A DNA stretch of 64,000 nucleotides from Brachionus rotundiformis (lineage: Eukaryota > Rotifera > Eurotatoria > Ploima > Brachionidae), in contig JAESIW010000137.1 of the NCBI GenBank assembly GCA_016802295.1, forward strand, positions 5,396,146 through 5,460,145, in the 5' to 3' direction. The position numbers and the translations under genes are program-made. Positions 1-11,119 of this stretch are shown one piece after another. The notes beneath the pieces were generated by a model. That model searched no databases. It had not been told where the DNA came from and saw only the letters and a program-made list of their open reading frames with translations. How positions within the stretch are numbered: position 1 is the first letter of the stretch; every line of letters starts with the position of its first letter.

Positions 1-653
1 CGAGGAAAGGAACCAAGTTTCATGACTCCATTGGTAAAACTTATTCTAAGCATTCCGATGCTGAAAATAGCGGATACTCAGAAGGTGATGTACTGGGATT
101 TTTAATAAATTTACCACTAGTAGAAAATTCACAATTAGTCCCTAAAAGTTGTAAAAATATGGTATTTTTTTTTATAAATTAAATTATCAATTTAATTAAT
201 TTTTTACAAGACCTTGGTAAAATTCAAAAATCATCTCTATTATGAAGAAAAAGATAACTTTTCTGGAGAAGAAAAAAAATTAAAACCCTTAAAAGGAAGC
301 TCGGTAAAGATCATTTAGCTCTAGTTTTTAAACCTCAATTTATTTTTTTTAAGATCGAGTTCTTTAAAAATGGAGTATCACAAGGCGTTGCTTTTACAGA
401 TATCTATAAAGGAACTTATTACCCAGCTATTTCAATTTATAAAAATGCGACAGTAATTTTTATCTAGATTTTTCTAAAAAAATGCTATATATGTTTTTAT
501 TAGGCAGTTATGAATTTTGGACCAAATTTTAAGTTTCCTCCGGGACAAGAAAACTGTAAACCACTTAGCGATTTAGAATTCGATTCAATAATAGAACATT
601 CATTATCAGATCTAATTTACCATGTAACTCATCAAAATACATTGGATTTGTAA
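1..653 (+). CDS. ASH2L: ASH2L, Set1/MLL histone methyltransferase subunit, 3' end only
   Basis: C-terminal part of ASH2L, a core subunit of the SET1/MLL (COMPASS) histone H3K4 methyltransferases in the nucleus. The 5' end lies outside the window. Four exons can be read: 1-161, 211-303, 354-452 and 504-653, all joined in phase 0 by introns of about 50 nt. The translation follows the family's SPRY domain closely: KGTKFHDSIGK, then EGDVLGFLINLP, VKFKNHLYYEEKD, FFKNGVSQGVAFTDIYKG, and the end block NFGPNFKFPP. The stop follows a short tail after DLIYHVTHQ, close to where the human protein ends. The SPRY domain is the part that contacts RbBP5 and DPY30 (family knowledge). The acidic insertion between KTYSKHS and GYSEGD is a small difference from vertebrates. 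Identification is secure. Confidence 0.93.
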
Positions 654-877
654 ATGTTGATGGCTGTAAATAAAAATGTGTTGTCTTTTTTTTTTAGTTT
701 TTCACATGATATGGTCCTATAAAATAATAACGAAATATGTATCGTATTAAAAAGAATCTAATAAATCTTAAACAAAAATTAAATTTTTTTTTGGAAATGT
801 TTGTTCATAATTGAATAAAAATTATGAAAATTTATTAAAAAATATCTATTCATTTCCAAATATTTATATTTAAAAAA

Positions 878-950
878 TGATCGCACCAAGGCTCGAACTT
901 GGGACCTTCTGTGTGTTAGACAGATGTGATAACCACTACACCATGCGATC
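878..950 (-). tRNA. tRNA-Val (anticodon AAC)
   Basis: Reading the minus strand gives a 73-nt cloverleaf. The 7-bp acceptor stem GATCGCA/TGCGATC is perfectly paired, the discriminator is A, the D arm carries AGTGG, the anticodon stem is TCTGT/ACAGA around the loop CTAACAC (anticodon AAC), and the T arm is CCAAG-TTCGAGC-CTTGG. No intron. The internal A box (in GTGTAGTGGTTATCAC) and B box (GGTTCGA-like TTCGAGC) needed for RNA polymerase III are intact. A T-rich run lies about 60-80 nt downstream on this strand. Confidence 0.97.
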
Positions 951-1058
951 TTGTTTCAATAAGTGTATTAAAACAGATTAAAACATTTTTTACTTTAATT
1001 TATTCTATCTTTTAAATTGAATCTGTTAATTATTATAAGTAATTTATCATTATTTAAA

Positions 1059-1739
1059 ATGGAGAATTTTATTGAGCTTCAGCAAGAACTAGACCAAAGA
1101 TTCAATGGTTTAAGGTGTTTTTTAAACAAGCAAGATGTGCACTTTTTAAATCAAGCTAAAATTTTACCTTGTTCTTACAAAGCATGTTCAGAATGCATTC
1201 AAAAGTTGATAAAAGAAAAATGTCTTTTTTGCGGATATTGTGATGCTGAACATGTTATTCAGAATATCGAAAGTTTGACCAACTTTGATTCGAATTTAGA
1301 CAAAGAAATAAACGAATCGATATCTAAAGAAATAGAAGAAAAGATAAATGATTTTATTTATCAATTGAATGAGAAATATGACAATTTAGGCCATGATATT
1401 GAAAATAAGTGCAGAATAACTAAAAAAGAGATAAGCGAAATAAATAAATATCAAAACGATAAATTGGAAAAACTTCATTCAAAAATGGTAAAGCAATTGG
1501 AAATAATTCAAGAAAATATGAAAATCGAACTCAATAAAACGTTTAAGGAGATTGAGAATAGAAGTTTGGAATTTGAGACTTTCGCCAATAAATCAATTGA
1601 AATTATGAATGAAAATGAATTAATAGGTGAGATTTACAAAGCTCAAGACTTAATTGATAAAATGGAAAGGCTTGATGATAATTTTCAACGAATTTTAAAA
1701 AGACTTTATTTTGAACCAAGCATATGGATACCAGATTAA
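1059..1739 (+). CDS. RING-like zinc finger plus coiled-coil protein (TRIM-like)
   Basis: Single-exon gene for 226 residues starting at the ATG at 1059; the open frame extends slightly upstream but only through a TTG. An N-terminal Cys/His cluster (LPCSYKACSECIQKLI, then CLFCGYC, about residues 36-67) looks like half of a RING or B-box zinc finger. It is followed by roughly 140 residues rich in Lys, Glu, Asn and Ile with heptad-like spacing, a predicted coiled coil. The end, FEPSIWIPD, is a short aromatic tail. The architecture recalls TRIM-type E3 ligases cut short before any C-terminal NHL or SPRY domain. Function as a ubiquitin ligase is an inference; the zinc ligand set seems incomplete, so it could be a degraded or divergent family member. 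Confidence 0.7.
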   Translation: MENFIELQQELDQRFNGLRCFLNKQDVHFLNQAKILPCSYKACSECIQKLIKEKCLFCGYCDAEHVIQNIESLTNFDSNLDKEINESISKEIEEKINDFIYQLNEKYDNLGHDIENKCRITKKEISEINKYQNDKLEKLHSKMVKQLEIIQENMKIELNKTFKEIENRSLEFETFANKSIEIMNENELIGEIYKAQDLIDKMERLDDNFQRILKRLYFEPSIWIPD

Positions 1740-3023
1740 AAATTAAATATTTGTTTAATTTTGAAATAAAATATTTAAAAATATCAATTTTTAATAAAGG
1801 ATCGATAAAAGCTTATTTGATTTAATTAATTAAATTTTTTTCAAAAATCGTTTGTCCCAGAATTGTAAAAAATTTTTTAGATCAAGTTTTTTTTGTTCAA
1901 TTAATATTCAAACAGTTTAAGAAAAAAATGCCAAAATTTTGTCTAAATGAAAACGTTTTAAAGTTATATTTTGGTTTAAATAATACATCCATATTTAATT
2001 GATGATAGCTCAAATAAACTAGGAATTATGATTGACCACCCTAAAAAAGGGAATTACAGACACTATCTGATGGAAAAAAATCCGAAAGAATGCATTTTAG
2101 CTGATTATATTTCTTTTAGACTTGGAAAAGAAGTAGGAAGTTCATATTAAGCCAAACACAGTTGGAATGGACTGCCTTCTAAATAATTAAAAAACAGATA
2201 TCTAAAAATAGCACCAAATTTTTTTTTTTTTTTTTTAGCACCAAATTTGACCAAAGGTTACATAAATAATTGCTGTGTGAACCACCATTGCTTTTATTTT
2301 CTTTGTTACTTAATTTTTTAGCCAATTTTTTCATATTTTGATTTTTAAATAAGATAAAAAAATGAACAATTAATGACTTATTGTGTCAAATTTTTGTTTT
2401 CATGTTAAAATTTACCATGATTTACTTGACCATAGGAATTTTTTTTTCTCTAGTTATCTAACTTTTTCACACCATGTTAAACGATTGGGTCCATTGAAAA
2501 AAAAATCGCTGCATCTTTAAATATTAAGATTATAATAAGTAAAATTGTCTAAAATCAAAAATTCATCTTTTAGAAATTTTCTAATTAATATAAATTTTGT
2601 TTAAATTGGCTTTATTAAAGGATCATAAGACAAATCAATTTTTAATTTTAAAAAATCTTTTGTTGACTGAAGAAAGAATAAATTTATATTTTTATTTAAA
2701 TTGAACTAAATTAATTTTGTGTGATGTTTGAAAAAGCTTTTTTACACTTTTAAAAAATAATCATCCAGGTTTTTAAAACGATATTTTTAAATTAAAACGC
2801 AGACAGAGAACAAAAAGAATAAACAAAATAAATTAAAATGGTTTAATTGAGTAAAAGCATGATTTTGTCACATTAAGGAAAGAATGCTTATAGAAAAAAA
2901 TTATTTTTCTACGAACTTTTTTGAGAATAATTAGTCTCAAAAATCAAATTAAATTTATATATAAATCATGACTTTAAATGTTTAAATAGAACTCAATTCA
3001 AACTTAAACGAAAAAAAAGAAAA
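1740..3023 (+). other. Intergenic, with a short coding-like remnant near 2008-2149
   Basis: AT-rich spacer. Around 2008-2149 one frame stays open over about 47 codons with protein-like composition (it contains MIDHPKKGNYRHYLMEK) and ends in a stop near 2149. A second short open stretch from an ATG near 1929 precedes it in another frame, separated by a possible 35-nt GT...AG intron that does not join the frames. I do not recognise it; it may be a gene remnant. The rest is homopolymer-rich with nothing recognisable except the presumed promoter of the peroxidase gene. Confidence 0.35.
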
Positions 3024-5247
3024 ATGCAATTTAAATTTTTAAATTTGATTTTTGTTATTTTATTATTGGGACAATATGTTCTTTGTCAGACCAAAAAAGA
3101 TGGATCCTTGAAACCAGACCGCAAAGAAAAATTTAACGCCGGTCTCAAAGCTTTGAAAGAAGCAAGTAAAGTTCGCTTGCCAAAGGTATCAAAGAAAAAC
3201 CGCACAGACTTTAGTTCCAGTATGCGAGGAACAAGTGATGATGGTTTGTTTATCAATGGAATGGCTTCATTTGCATTCAAAGCTTTTGAAAATTCAATTC
3301 TTGAACTTGAATCATTGAACATTGATGCTCAATATTGTCCCTTTGTTAATGTTTCGTGTAGCAAATCAGCTAAATATAGATCGATTGATGGGACTTGTAA
3401 TAATTTAAAAAATCCCTTATATGGAGCATCAAATACGCCTTATAAGCGACTGTTACCACCTGCTTATGATGATGTGATTAATTCACCAAGAACCAAGGCT
3501 GTATCTGGAAATAATTTACCCAATCCTAGAACAGTAAGCTTAACAATTTCACCACCGATAGATGGTGTTAAATTAGAAAGTTCTGTGGCCCAAATTTATG
3601 CAATTTTCGGTCAATTTTTAATTCACGACATTTCTGCTACATCAGCTATTACCGATGAAAATGGAAATGAGATTACATGCTCTTGTGATTCAACTAGCAG
3701 TGATTGCATTTCGGTGCCATGGCCATCAAATGATCCAAAGTTAGATCAAACATGCATGAAAATGACCCGATCAAGCGCATCTTTTCCAGATTTTAACTGT
3801 TCTCTTTCTTATCGAGAACAATTGAACTTGTTAACCTCTTACATTGATGGTTCACAAATATATGGAAAGGACGATGCTAGAGCCACAGATTTGAGAACTT
3901 TTTCAAATGGTCTGCTTAAAACAAGCGAACCATTGACTAGAAATAATATCAGAGTTACTCATGGATCATATTTACCGCTATCGGAAGAATCATGTAGCTC
4001 TTCAACTGATCCAGTTTACAAATGCTTCTTGGCTGGAGAATTCAGAACAAGCGAAAATTTGGGCCTGGTCAGCATGCATACTTTGTTTATGAGAGAACAC
4101 AACAGAATTGCGCAAGAACTAGCTGCAAAGAATCCACAATGGGATGATGAAACTTTGTACCAAGAAACCAGAAAAATTATAATTGCTGTATACCAACACA
4201 TTGTTTTTAATGAATGGTTAACTTTAGTATCTGGTGATTCTTCATTAAAACCAAACTTGGACAAAACAGAATACTATAATGGATACGATGAAAATGTATC
4301 ACTATTTTTATATTAGTTAAGTAATTAAGAATAAGTTTTATTTTATTCTAGATTAATCCTGCCTTGTCAAATGAGTTCTCTACAGCCGCTTTCAGATTTG
4401 GTCACAGCTTGATAAATGATAAATTTAATCGATATATTAATAATGATAATAGAATTAGACCAGTTTTCTTCAATAATATAACTTTTAAATCAGATTTTGC
4501 TTATGATATTCAAGGAGAAGGTATAAATTCAATTGTGAAAGGTATGATCAAAAATAATTGTTGGAAATTTGGCACATTTGGAAATGAATTACAAAGTAAT
4601 TTATTTGGAAAATTTGAAAACAGCATCTACACGGCTGTAGATTTATTGGCAACAAATATTCAACGAGGTAGAGATCATGGTTTAAAACCTTACATTCATT
4701 ATGTCAAAGAGTGTCATGGAATCGATGCTAAAACTTTTGATGATCTTAGACCTTTAATGAAAAAGAGTAGCATACCTCATTTGCGCGCAGCATATGAGTA
4801 ATGAAATTTATTTATATTTTTTAAAAATAATCTTAATTTTTTAAGAAATGTTGAGGACATTGATTTGTATGCAGGAGGCTTACTTGAGGTCAAAATTGAT
4901 GAAAATAATTTAGCTGGATCGACTTTCGGGTGTTTGATAATGAAGCAGTTTACTGAATTGAAAAATGGCGATAGATTTTATTATGAAAATGGACCATTGG
5001 TAAATCCATCAGCATTTTCATTAGGTAACTTTAAGCATTTAAAATAACTAAGTTTTCTAACTGAGTTTTCAAAGAACAATTGACTGAAATAAAAAAGGTA
5101 AGCATTAGTGGATTGATATGCAATAATTATGACATTGATTTAATTCCACAAAATGCGTTTCTAAACCCTTCTGAAAATAATCCTGAATTATCGTGCAGTT
5201 CAATTGAAAATCAATTGGATTTAACAAAATGGATTGAATTGAAATAA
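3024..5247 (+). CDS. Secreted animal haem peroxidase (peroxidasin/MPO superfamily)
   Basis: Four exons (3024-4295, 4352-4797, 4846-5024, 5075-5247) encode 689 residues. Residues 1-21 form a signal peptide, so the enzyme should be secreted. It belongs to the animal peroxidase family, which oxidises halides or organic substrates with H2O2. Landmarks: RSIDGTCNN (119-127); distal histidine in GQFLIHD (His201); catalytic Arg341 and haem-linking Glu344 in FRTSENLGL; MREHNR (356-361); proximal histidine in AAFRFGHSL (His442); and NIQRGRDHGL. Oddity: the residue before the distal His, an Asp in myeloperoxidase (Asp94) that forms a haem ester, is Ile here, so one covalent haem link is probably missing. 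The length suits a catalytic domain with short N- and C-terminal extensions; there are no LRR or Ig domains, so it is not a full peroxidasin. The family is certain, the physiological substrate unknown. Confidence 0.93.
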
Positions 5248-6672
5248 TAATTTTAAAATTTTGCTTTTTAAACTGATTTTTTGATTAATTTTAGAAAATA
5301 AACTTTTTAGCTTTGCATTTTTTGAAAATTTATGCAAAAAGTAAATTAAAAAGCGCTTTCTTTTAGATTTAAAAAAAACAAAATTTAATCACCAAGTTTT
5401 TCAAATAAAGATCATTACGCCTATTATACAAAAGAATTTAATTTATAAATAACTGATGAATAATTATTTTCTAAGTTTGATTTTAAAAAAATTATAAAAA
5501 TTATCTTCGGAAGATCATCTTCTATTTTATTTAAGTAAATCTTAAGGAAAACTATCTTTCTGGATCATGTTTCTTTGATTAAATAAGTGTTAAGTTTTTG
5601 ATACATGAGAAATATTTAAATTAATTTTATTGTGATATTTGAAGAACATTTTTAATACATTAAAAAAAATAATTATTTTTTGACTTTCAATCTCTCTTGT
5701 TTTAAACATCGGCTTAGCTCAATTTTGCCAAGACAAAGTAGTGTAATTTTAATTTTTAACAAATATAATTGATCAGTACATAATCAATTAATCATTTAAA
5801 ATTGTTAAAATGTATGCGAATCAAAATGTTTAATTTTAAAAATAATCATTATTATTAATTAATTATTATTTTTGAGAAAAAAATCTATTATTGAATTAAA
5901 TGAAATTTTTGTAAGATTTAATTAAAACTAATCATTTTTATGTCACCTTCCTTTTTTTGCAGCCGAGCTTAGGACCGGCTTTGGCAAAGTTATGACGACG
6001 AGACTTAAATTAAGAGACAGGCACTTAAATTGGCTGCAAATTCGACAACTATTTAGACTAGCTTGGAACCACAAACCAAGCGGCTTTCGAAAAAGTCTTG
6101 ATTTAAGGCTCCCAAATTTTTAAGTTATTCTGGAGACCACGTGAAAGGCCACTTTTTACAATGATTTAAAAAATGATTAATTTAAATGACCAAAATGAAA
6201 TCCTATTTATAGCATTTTTGATACATGAGTCTTTTAAACAAATTTAACTAATTTAATTATTTGATTATAATTCTGCTTAAAATACTTAAAATAAAGATTT
6301 TTAAAATTTAAAAAAAAAATCCATCATATATCCAGCTAAAATCTAAAAAACATCGACCAATCTGTTGTTAAAATTAAAACAATTCTTATTTTTTTTAATT
6401 ATAATAATTTACTAATTGAACTTATTGGTTATTTTAACTAATAAAGAAAAAGAACTTTTTTAAATAGATATTTAATTAGAAGATAAATTCTTGCTGGTTG
6501 TACTTCTAGAATTCAATATTTTTGACGAGATAATTCATACAATATATAAAATAATTAAAAGCAATTTAAATTAAAGTTAATTGAAATAATGTTATGTTTT
6601 TTTTGAATCATGGTAAATATTCATTTTATTTAATTAAAAATATTGCATCAAAAACATTTAATTTTATTAAAA
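5248..6672 (+). other. Intergenic spacer
   Basis: Mostly very AT-rich and featureless, apart from a sharply GC-richer patch at about 5940-6160 that is listed separately. Confidence 0.5.
5963..6123 (+). other. GC-rich open patch, possible lone exon or repeat remnant
   Basis: This patch stands out from its AT-rich surroundings. It begins right after a good splice acceptor (a T-rich run followed by GCAG at 5953-5962) and keeps one frame open for 53 codons to a TAA at 6121-6123. An in-frame ATG lies at 5992. The predicted peptide is strongly basic (it includes TTRLKLRDRHLNWLQ and HKPSGFRKS). I do not recognise it, and no partner exon is obvious. It may be an orphan exon, a non-coding RNA or a repeat fragment. 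Confidence 0.3.
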
Positions 6673-7154
6673 ATGGGCCTTGCCGAAAATGTTGAAAAAA
6701 ACAGAGAAAATCAATCAAAACTTAGAGAGATTCAACAAAAAAGAGATAGAAACGTTACATTTGGTCATGAATTCAAGGACCCTTGCAAACAAGTACCTCA
6801 AAAGCATTAAAAAAAAGGATTAATTTATTAAAATTTTAAATGTTTAATGATATAAGGAGAGAATTTTATCTCAAAAATGTGTCGAAAACAACCGTGTTAA
6901 CTTAGAGTATTGCAAGGATTATTTTGATAACTTTAAGAAATGCAAACAATTTTGGGTTCGTAATAAACAACTTTGGCAAATAACAAATAATAATAAACTT
7001 TTGTTTTTTAAAGAACGCTGTTCAAGAGTATCGCTGTCGATACATGAAAAAAACCCGACATGACTTACCCAAAGATGATGAGTTTAAAAAATGGAAGAGT
7101 AAAATACCTGAATGGATTCAAACCCAAAGAATTACACCGCCAGATGATATTTAA
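6673..7154 (+). CDS. CHCHD7: CHCHD7 (COX23-like) twin CX9C mitochondrial protein
   Basis: Three small exons (6673-6792, 6857-6955, 7014-7154) give 119 residues. The joined product carries a twin CX9C motif: DPCKQERILSQKC and then EYCKDYFDNFKKC, followed by KQFWNAV. This order and the FW after the last Cys match CHCHD7, the animal counterpart of yeast Cox23. Such proteins fold by disulfide relay in the mitochondrial intermembrane space and are linked to cytochrome oxidase assembly (family knowledge). The first CX9C is split by intron 1. The second donor reads GTTCGT, an unusual site; using the nearby GTAATA instead would delete the conserved NAV, so I prefer the former. The N- and C-terminal tails are longer than in human. 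Confidence 0.85.
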
Positions 7155-7293
7155 TACTTTATCATTTTTATCACTTTTTTTATTTTATTTTAAATATTTA
7201 GTTTAATTTTTAAGTTAAAATGTCACAATTATTAAATAAAATCTTGTATAAAAACTATTAATTTTGAATTTTTACATAACTTACTAGTTAACA

Positions 7294-8208
7294 ATGAGCA
7301 TGCGTATTACCATTACAGATAAAAGATTCAATAATCCACGATCATTCAAGCAGTATAGACCAATCTACTTACCAAATGATATGAGTGAAAGCATTTATGT
7401 GCGTCCATCTAGGCATGTGTCACGAAGAAGTCAAAGCCCATTTAGAAAGTATGAGGAATGTGTTAAGCAAAAAATGGCTTCTTTGAGTCCGCAATGTGAA
7501 TCATTGGAAAGAAAAAATGGAAAAATTTATCCAGAAAACTATGAAAATATAAGAAAATTTCAAGATTTAAAAATAGTTGAGCCTAAGGAAATGAAAATTT
7601 TTAATGTTGGAAAAAAAGATTTTTCGAGGTTGTCGCCTGATTCAAGACTGAATGAGAACAAAAATGAGCAGGATAAAGATTATGTTCTTTGTTCAAATTG
7701 TAAGGCAAAAATTATAAAAGATAAAGAAAAAGGTGAAAGCTTAGAAATTTTAAAAGTAGAAGAGCCTCTCGGTACTCCGGACCCAGAGGAAAAAGTGCTG
7801 GATTTGTACTCTGATAATGCTTTTGATATACATCTTGACCCAGAGACAGCTGAACAGTTCATAAATCTATTGATTGCAGAAGATCGAATTGTAAGGAAAA
7901 AAATCGCCAATGGCAAAATCGATGAAAGTACTAGAAAAAAGCTGGAAAGATTGAGTGAACTTCGTAAAAAATATTATGATTACAAATATAGCAAGAGAAA
8001 AATTGTGGAAATTCCAATATACCATGAAAGATCCCAAAAAAATAACCTGACCATTTCACCATCAAGACATTTATCAAATGCTAACATTACTAAAATATCA
8101 TCAAAACCAATGAGGAAAAAGTTTGATCTTGGTTTATCAAAAGTAAAGTCGCTAAGTGATCCGGACTTTTCATTAGAACTTAGCAAACATCCTTTAGTTA
8201 GAGAATAA
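7294..8208 (+). CDS. Unrecognised basic protein, 304 residues
   Basis: Single-exon gene with a clear ATG, 140 nt after the CHCHD7 stop on the same strand. The product is rich in Lys, Arg, Ser and Glu and probably largely disordered. One CXXC pair (LCSNCKAK, about residues 132-139) could bind metal but has no partner pair. The segment ETAEQFINLLIAEDR through KKLERLSELRKKYYDYKY (about 184-235) looks helical. There is no signal peptide or membrane segment. I cannot name a family. Codon use and composition resemble the neighbouring real genes, so it is probably expressed. Confidence 0.65.
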   Translation: MSMRITITDKRFNNPRSFKQYRPIYLPNDMSESIYVRPSRHVSRRSQSPFRKYEECVKQKMASLSPQCESLERKNGKIYPENYENIRKFQDLKIVEPKEMKIFNVGKKDFSRLSPDSRLNENKNEQDKDYVLCSNCKAKIIKDKEKGESLEILKVEEPLGTPDPEEKVLDLYSDNAFDIHLDPETAEQFINLLIAEDRIVRKKIANGKIDESTRKKLERLSELRKKYYDYKYSKRKIVEIPIYHERSQKNNLTISPSRHLSNANITKISSKPMRKKFDLGLSKVKSLSDPDFSLELSKHPLVRE

Positions 8209-8584
8209 TATTTTTACTAAGTTTAAGGTAAGATATAATGATAATTGTAGGGTTTAAACAAATCTGGTTCAATAAACTATCAAATCAATTAATAAATGCT
8301 TAATTTTATTTAAAATACTTAAAAAACTGTCCAAAATATAATTTTAAATCAGCTTTTTCGTTTAAAATATATTGAAATATATACTAGTCTCAATAATATA
8401 CTATATAAATAATAATTTTTGTTCATTTCATTTGTTTTATTAACAGCACAAATATATTTAAGTTTATAAATAAATAATTTTAAACGATTTGTTCAATAAT
8501 TAATTAATGATGCATCAAATATTTGAAAATTTAAGACAAATAAAATTATTTTTTTATTTTTTTATTATTAAATAAATATAATTA

Positions 8585-9496
8585 TCAAACAGCTAATAAC
8601 CCATTAGCGTATTGGAAATCATTGCTTTTTTCATAATCCGTAATGTCCAATGCAACCTCACAGCTTTCTTTTACCACTTGTTCTTTATCATTTAAGTATC
8701 TGTTTAATATTTTGACACACTCATCGGTCGCCAGTGCACCTAGAGCTTCTGCACATTCATGTCTTACCATGTGATTTTCATTCTTGTCTTCAAGATTAGT
8801 TCGAAGAGCTTCGATTGAAAGAGGACTTTGTATCTGTCCGAGAACATAAGCTATCTCGTGTCTAAACAAAGCACTTTTGCATTTTAAACCATCACATAGG
8901 GCAAGTATTGCTTGGTCAGAACCATCGTTTCTAAGCTGGAACATAGCTCTGTATCTCTCAAACATACTTTCTTCTTCGTTTAGCAATTTTTCACGTAAGA
9001 ATTTAATATCTTTGTTAACATCAGGAGGCGCTGGATCAACTGAATAATATGGATTATCGGATAAATTTTCTACCATTCCCTCTTTCTTTTTGTCCAGCCA
9101 TCTCAAACGATCTAATGCTAGCTGGCATGTCTCGGCAACCTCTTGATGAGAATCAGAAGCAAATTCAGTCAAAGCTTTAATAACATGTTCAGTATTCAAA
9201 CCGATTGCTCCAAGAGCTTCACCAGCTTCATGTCTGACCATTGGGTCTTCTGTTTTGTTACTTAAAACTTCGATTAAAGGATTAATCGCCGATGAGTCTT
9301 GCATCTGTCCTAAACAATAAGCACATTCATGTTTGAGCAAAGCAGAAGGATCCGTAAAACCTTTGGTAATGTTCATGATTGCATCTTTTCCGCCGAGATT
9401 CTTAAGTGTAAATAAAGCCCTGTATCGAGCTTTCATTGGTACAGATTGATCAACTAGCAAGTCGCCTAACTTGTTTAATCTCTCAACTTCAACCAT
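8585..9496 (-). CDS. DOHH: Deoxyhypusine hydroxylase
   Basis: 303 residues in one exon, almost exactly the human length. DOHH is the di-iron monooxygenase that finishes hypusine formation on translation factor eIF5A in the cytosol. The sequence is built of HEAT-type repeats in two halves, with all four His-Glu iron-ligand pairs present: His56-Glu57 (KHECAYCLGQ), His89-Glu90 (VRHEAGEALGA), His213-Glu214 (FRHEIAYVLGQ) and His246-Glu247 (VRHECAEALGA). The linker with DNPYYSVDPAPP also fits the family. The start is the first Met of the open frame. The absence of introns is unlike most genes here, although DOHH is short. Identification is certain. Confidence 0.97.
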   Translation of the reverse strand: MVEVERLNKLGDLLVDQSVPMKARYRALFTLKNLGGKDAIMNITKGFTDPSALLKHECAYCLGQMQDSSAINPLIEVLSNKTEDPMVRHEAGEALGAIGLNTEHVIKALTEFASDSHQEVAETCQLALDRLRWLDKKKEGMVENLSDNPYYSVDPAPPDVNKDIKFLREKLLNEEESMFERYRAMFQLRNDGSDQAILALCDGLKCKSALFRHEIAYVLGQIQSPLSIEALRTNLEDKNENHMVRHECAEALGALATDECVKILNRYLNDKEQVVKESCEVALDITDYEKSNDFQYANGLLAV

Positions 9497-9756
9497 CTTG
9501 GTAAAAGTTATTCAACTAAAATACTTTTTTTAAATTAAAAATAATGTGCTAGCAAATTCATATTAATTTATACTTGCATTTGGTTGGCAAAATATTAATT
9601 TTTGATAATTTAAAATTGTTTTAGAAGTGCTTTTAAAAATAGTCTCAAATTTAAAACAAAAATATTGCTATTAAAAGAAAATATATAATATTGATTTATT
9701 GAGATTGTTGATTTGTAAATTGGTTCTTATTTAGTTTTCTTAATCTTAATCAACAC

Positions 9757-10316
9757 ATGGTGAGACTCCACCTAGATTACGCAGTGCAGGTTTGGAATCC
9801 AAGTATGAAAAGGAATGTGATTGTGTTGGAAAAGGTGCAAGAGAGACCAACAAAAATCCCTTTGTCTGTGAGAAACATGTCGTATGAAATGAGGCTGACA
9901 AAATTAGGACTAACAAAGCTAAGTGAAAGAAGAGTGAGAGAGGACTTGATTGAAATGTATAAATTAGTGAATGAAATAGAAAAGGTAGACTTGGTCTAGA
10001 ACCTAGTGAATAAATCAGAAAACAAGGGACCAGCCGGGGCGTTAAGAGGAATCAGCATTAGAGAGTTCAGAGAGAAAGTTTCTCTGCTCAAATTAGAAAC
10101 GATTTTGCGGCTACAGTAAGTGCCAGACATGTATTTTTCTCAAACAGAGTAGTTCCGCATTCGAATAAGTTACCAGAAAATGTGGTGAAATCTAAGTCAA
10201 TCGCTAATTTAAAATGGCTTCAGATAAGTTCAATGGAATCGGCTGCTGATCATGGCCAATGATCTCAGACAATCTACATGCTAGGTGTGGCAGCAAGAAC
10301 TACTACTACTATTACA
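9757..10316 (+). mobile_element. 5'-truncated, frameshifted LINE (non-LTR retrotransposon) 3' end
   Basis: The first 80 codons (9757-9999) match the region just after the reverse-transcriptase core of CR1/jockey-type LINEs: LHLDYAVQVWNPSMKRN, LEKVQERPTK, SVRNMSYEMRL and ERRVREDLIEMYK. A stop breaks the frame, and the remaining C-terminal part continues in other frames (FFSNRVV near 10125, LPENVV, then a stop). It ends in an ACT-repeat tail at about 10300-10316, the usual 3' signature of such elements. No catalytic RT motif remains, so it is dead. Confidence 0.85.
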
Positions 10317-11119
10317 TAAAGGATTTTATTTAATGTTTATCCTGGAAAGAAGAACGTCTGGCTGCTAATTTTGTCTGTTAGCTCTGACCATATTCAGCAC
10401 TTTTTTTGAATGTTATTTTCAGCATCAATTATCTTTCATTTAACAATTGAAAAATGGCTTGATTTTCTTATTTAAAACTTATAATTTTTTTAAAAAAAAT
10501 TGAGATTATTGTTAGATTTTATTCGATATTATATGATTTGTTTAAAAGAAAATTCAAAAACAGATTAGAATTAAAAAAGATCTAAAAGATAAAAAGTAGA
10601 TTAGAAATAGCTAATGTTTATTTGGAAATAAAATTTTAATTAAAATATTAATTTTGAATTAGCGTAATTTGAACTTAAAATTAATTAATTGATTAATAAT
10701 ACATGATTAAAAATAAATGATTTATTTTGTAATATATTAATTTAAAGTTAAACTGTCTCTTTATTTCAATATTGGTTACAGGTATTTATTTTCAAAAACA
10801 TTTAGAAACTTATAAATTTTTCCTAAGCCGAATTTCATTTTTTTTTAATGAAATTTCTTTTAATGTTTTTAACCTGAAAATTTTGCCTCTTAGAACCAAT
10901 TAATTAACACTTGAATTAGAATAATTGTTTAAGTATTTAAAACTATTTTCGAATTTTTAACAATAATTTGATTACATCTCCTCAATTTCGATCGTTTTAT
11001 TTCAAAAAAAAATAACCACTTAAAAATTAATTTAAAAAAATATTTAAATTTTTCTTAGATAATTTGTTTTTAGCCACAAAGAAAAATTCCGTTTGCAGTT
11101 GAAAAAAAAAAAAAGTTGA
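10317..11119. other. Intergenic, nothing recognised
   Basis: Very AT-rich spacer between the LINE remnant and the 3' end of PACRG, with many stops in all frames and several homopolymer runs. No gene, RNA or repeat could be supported. Confidence 0.5.
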
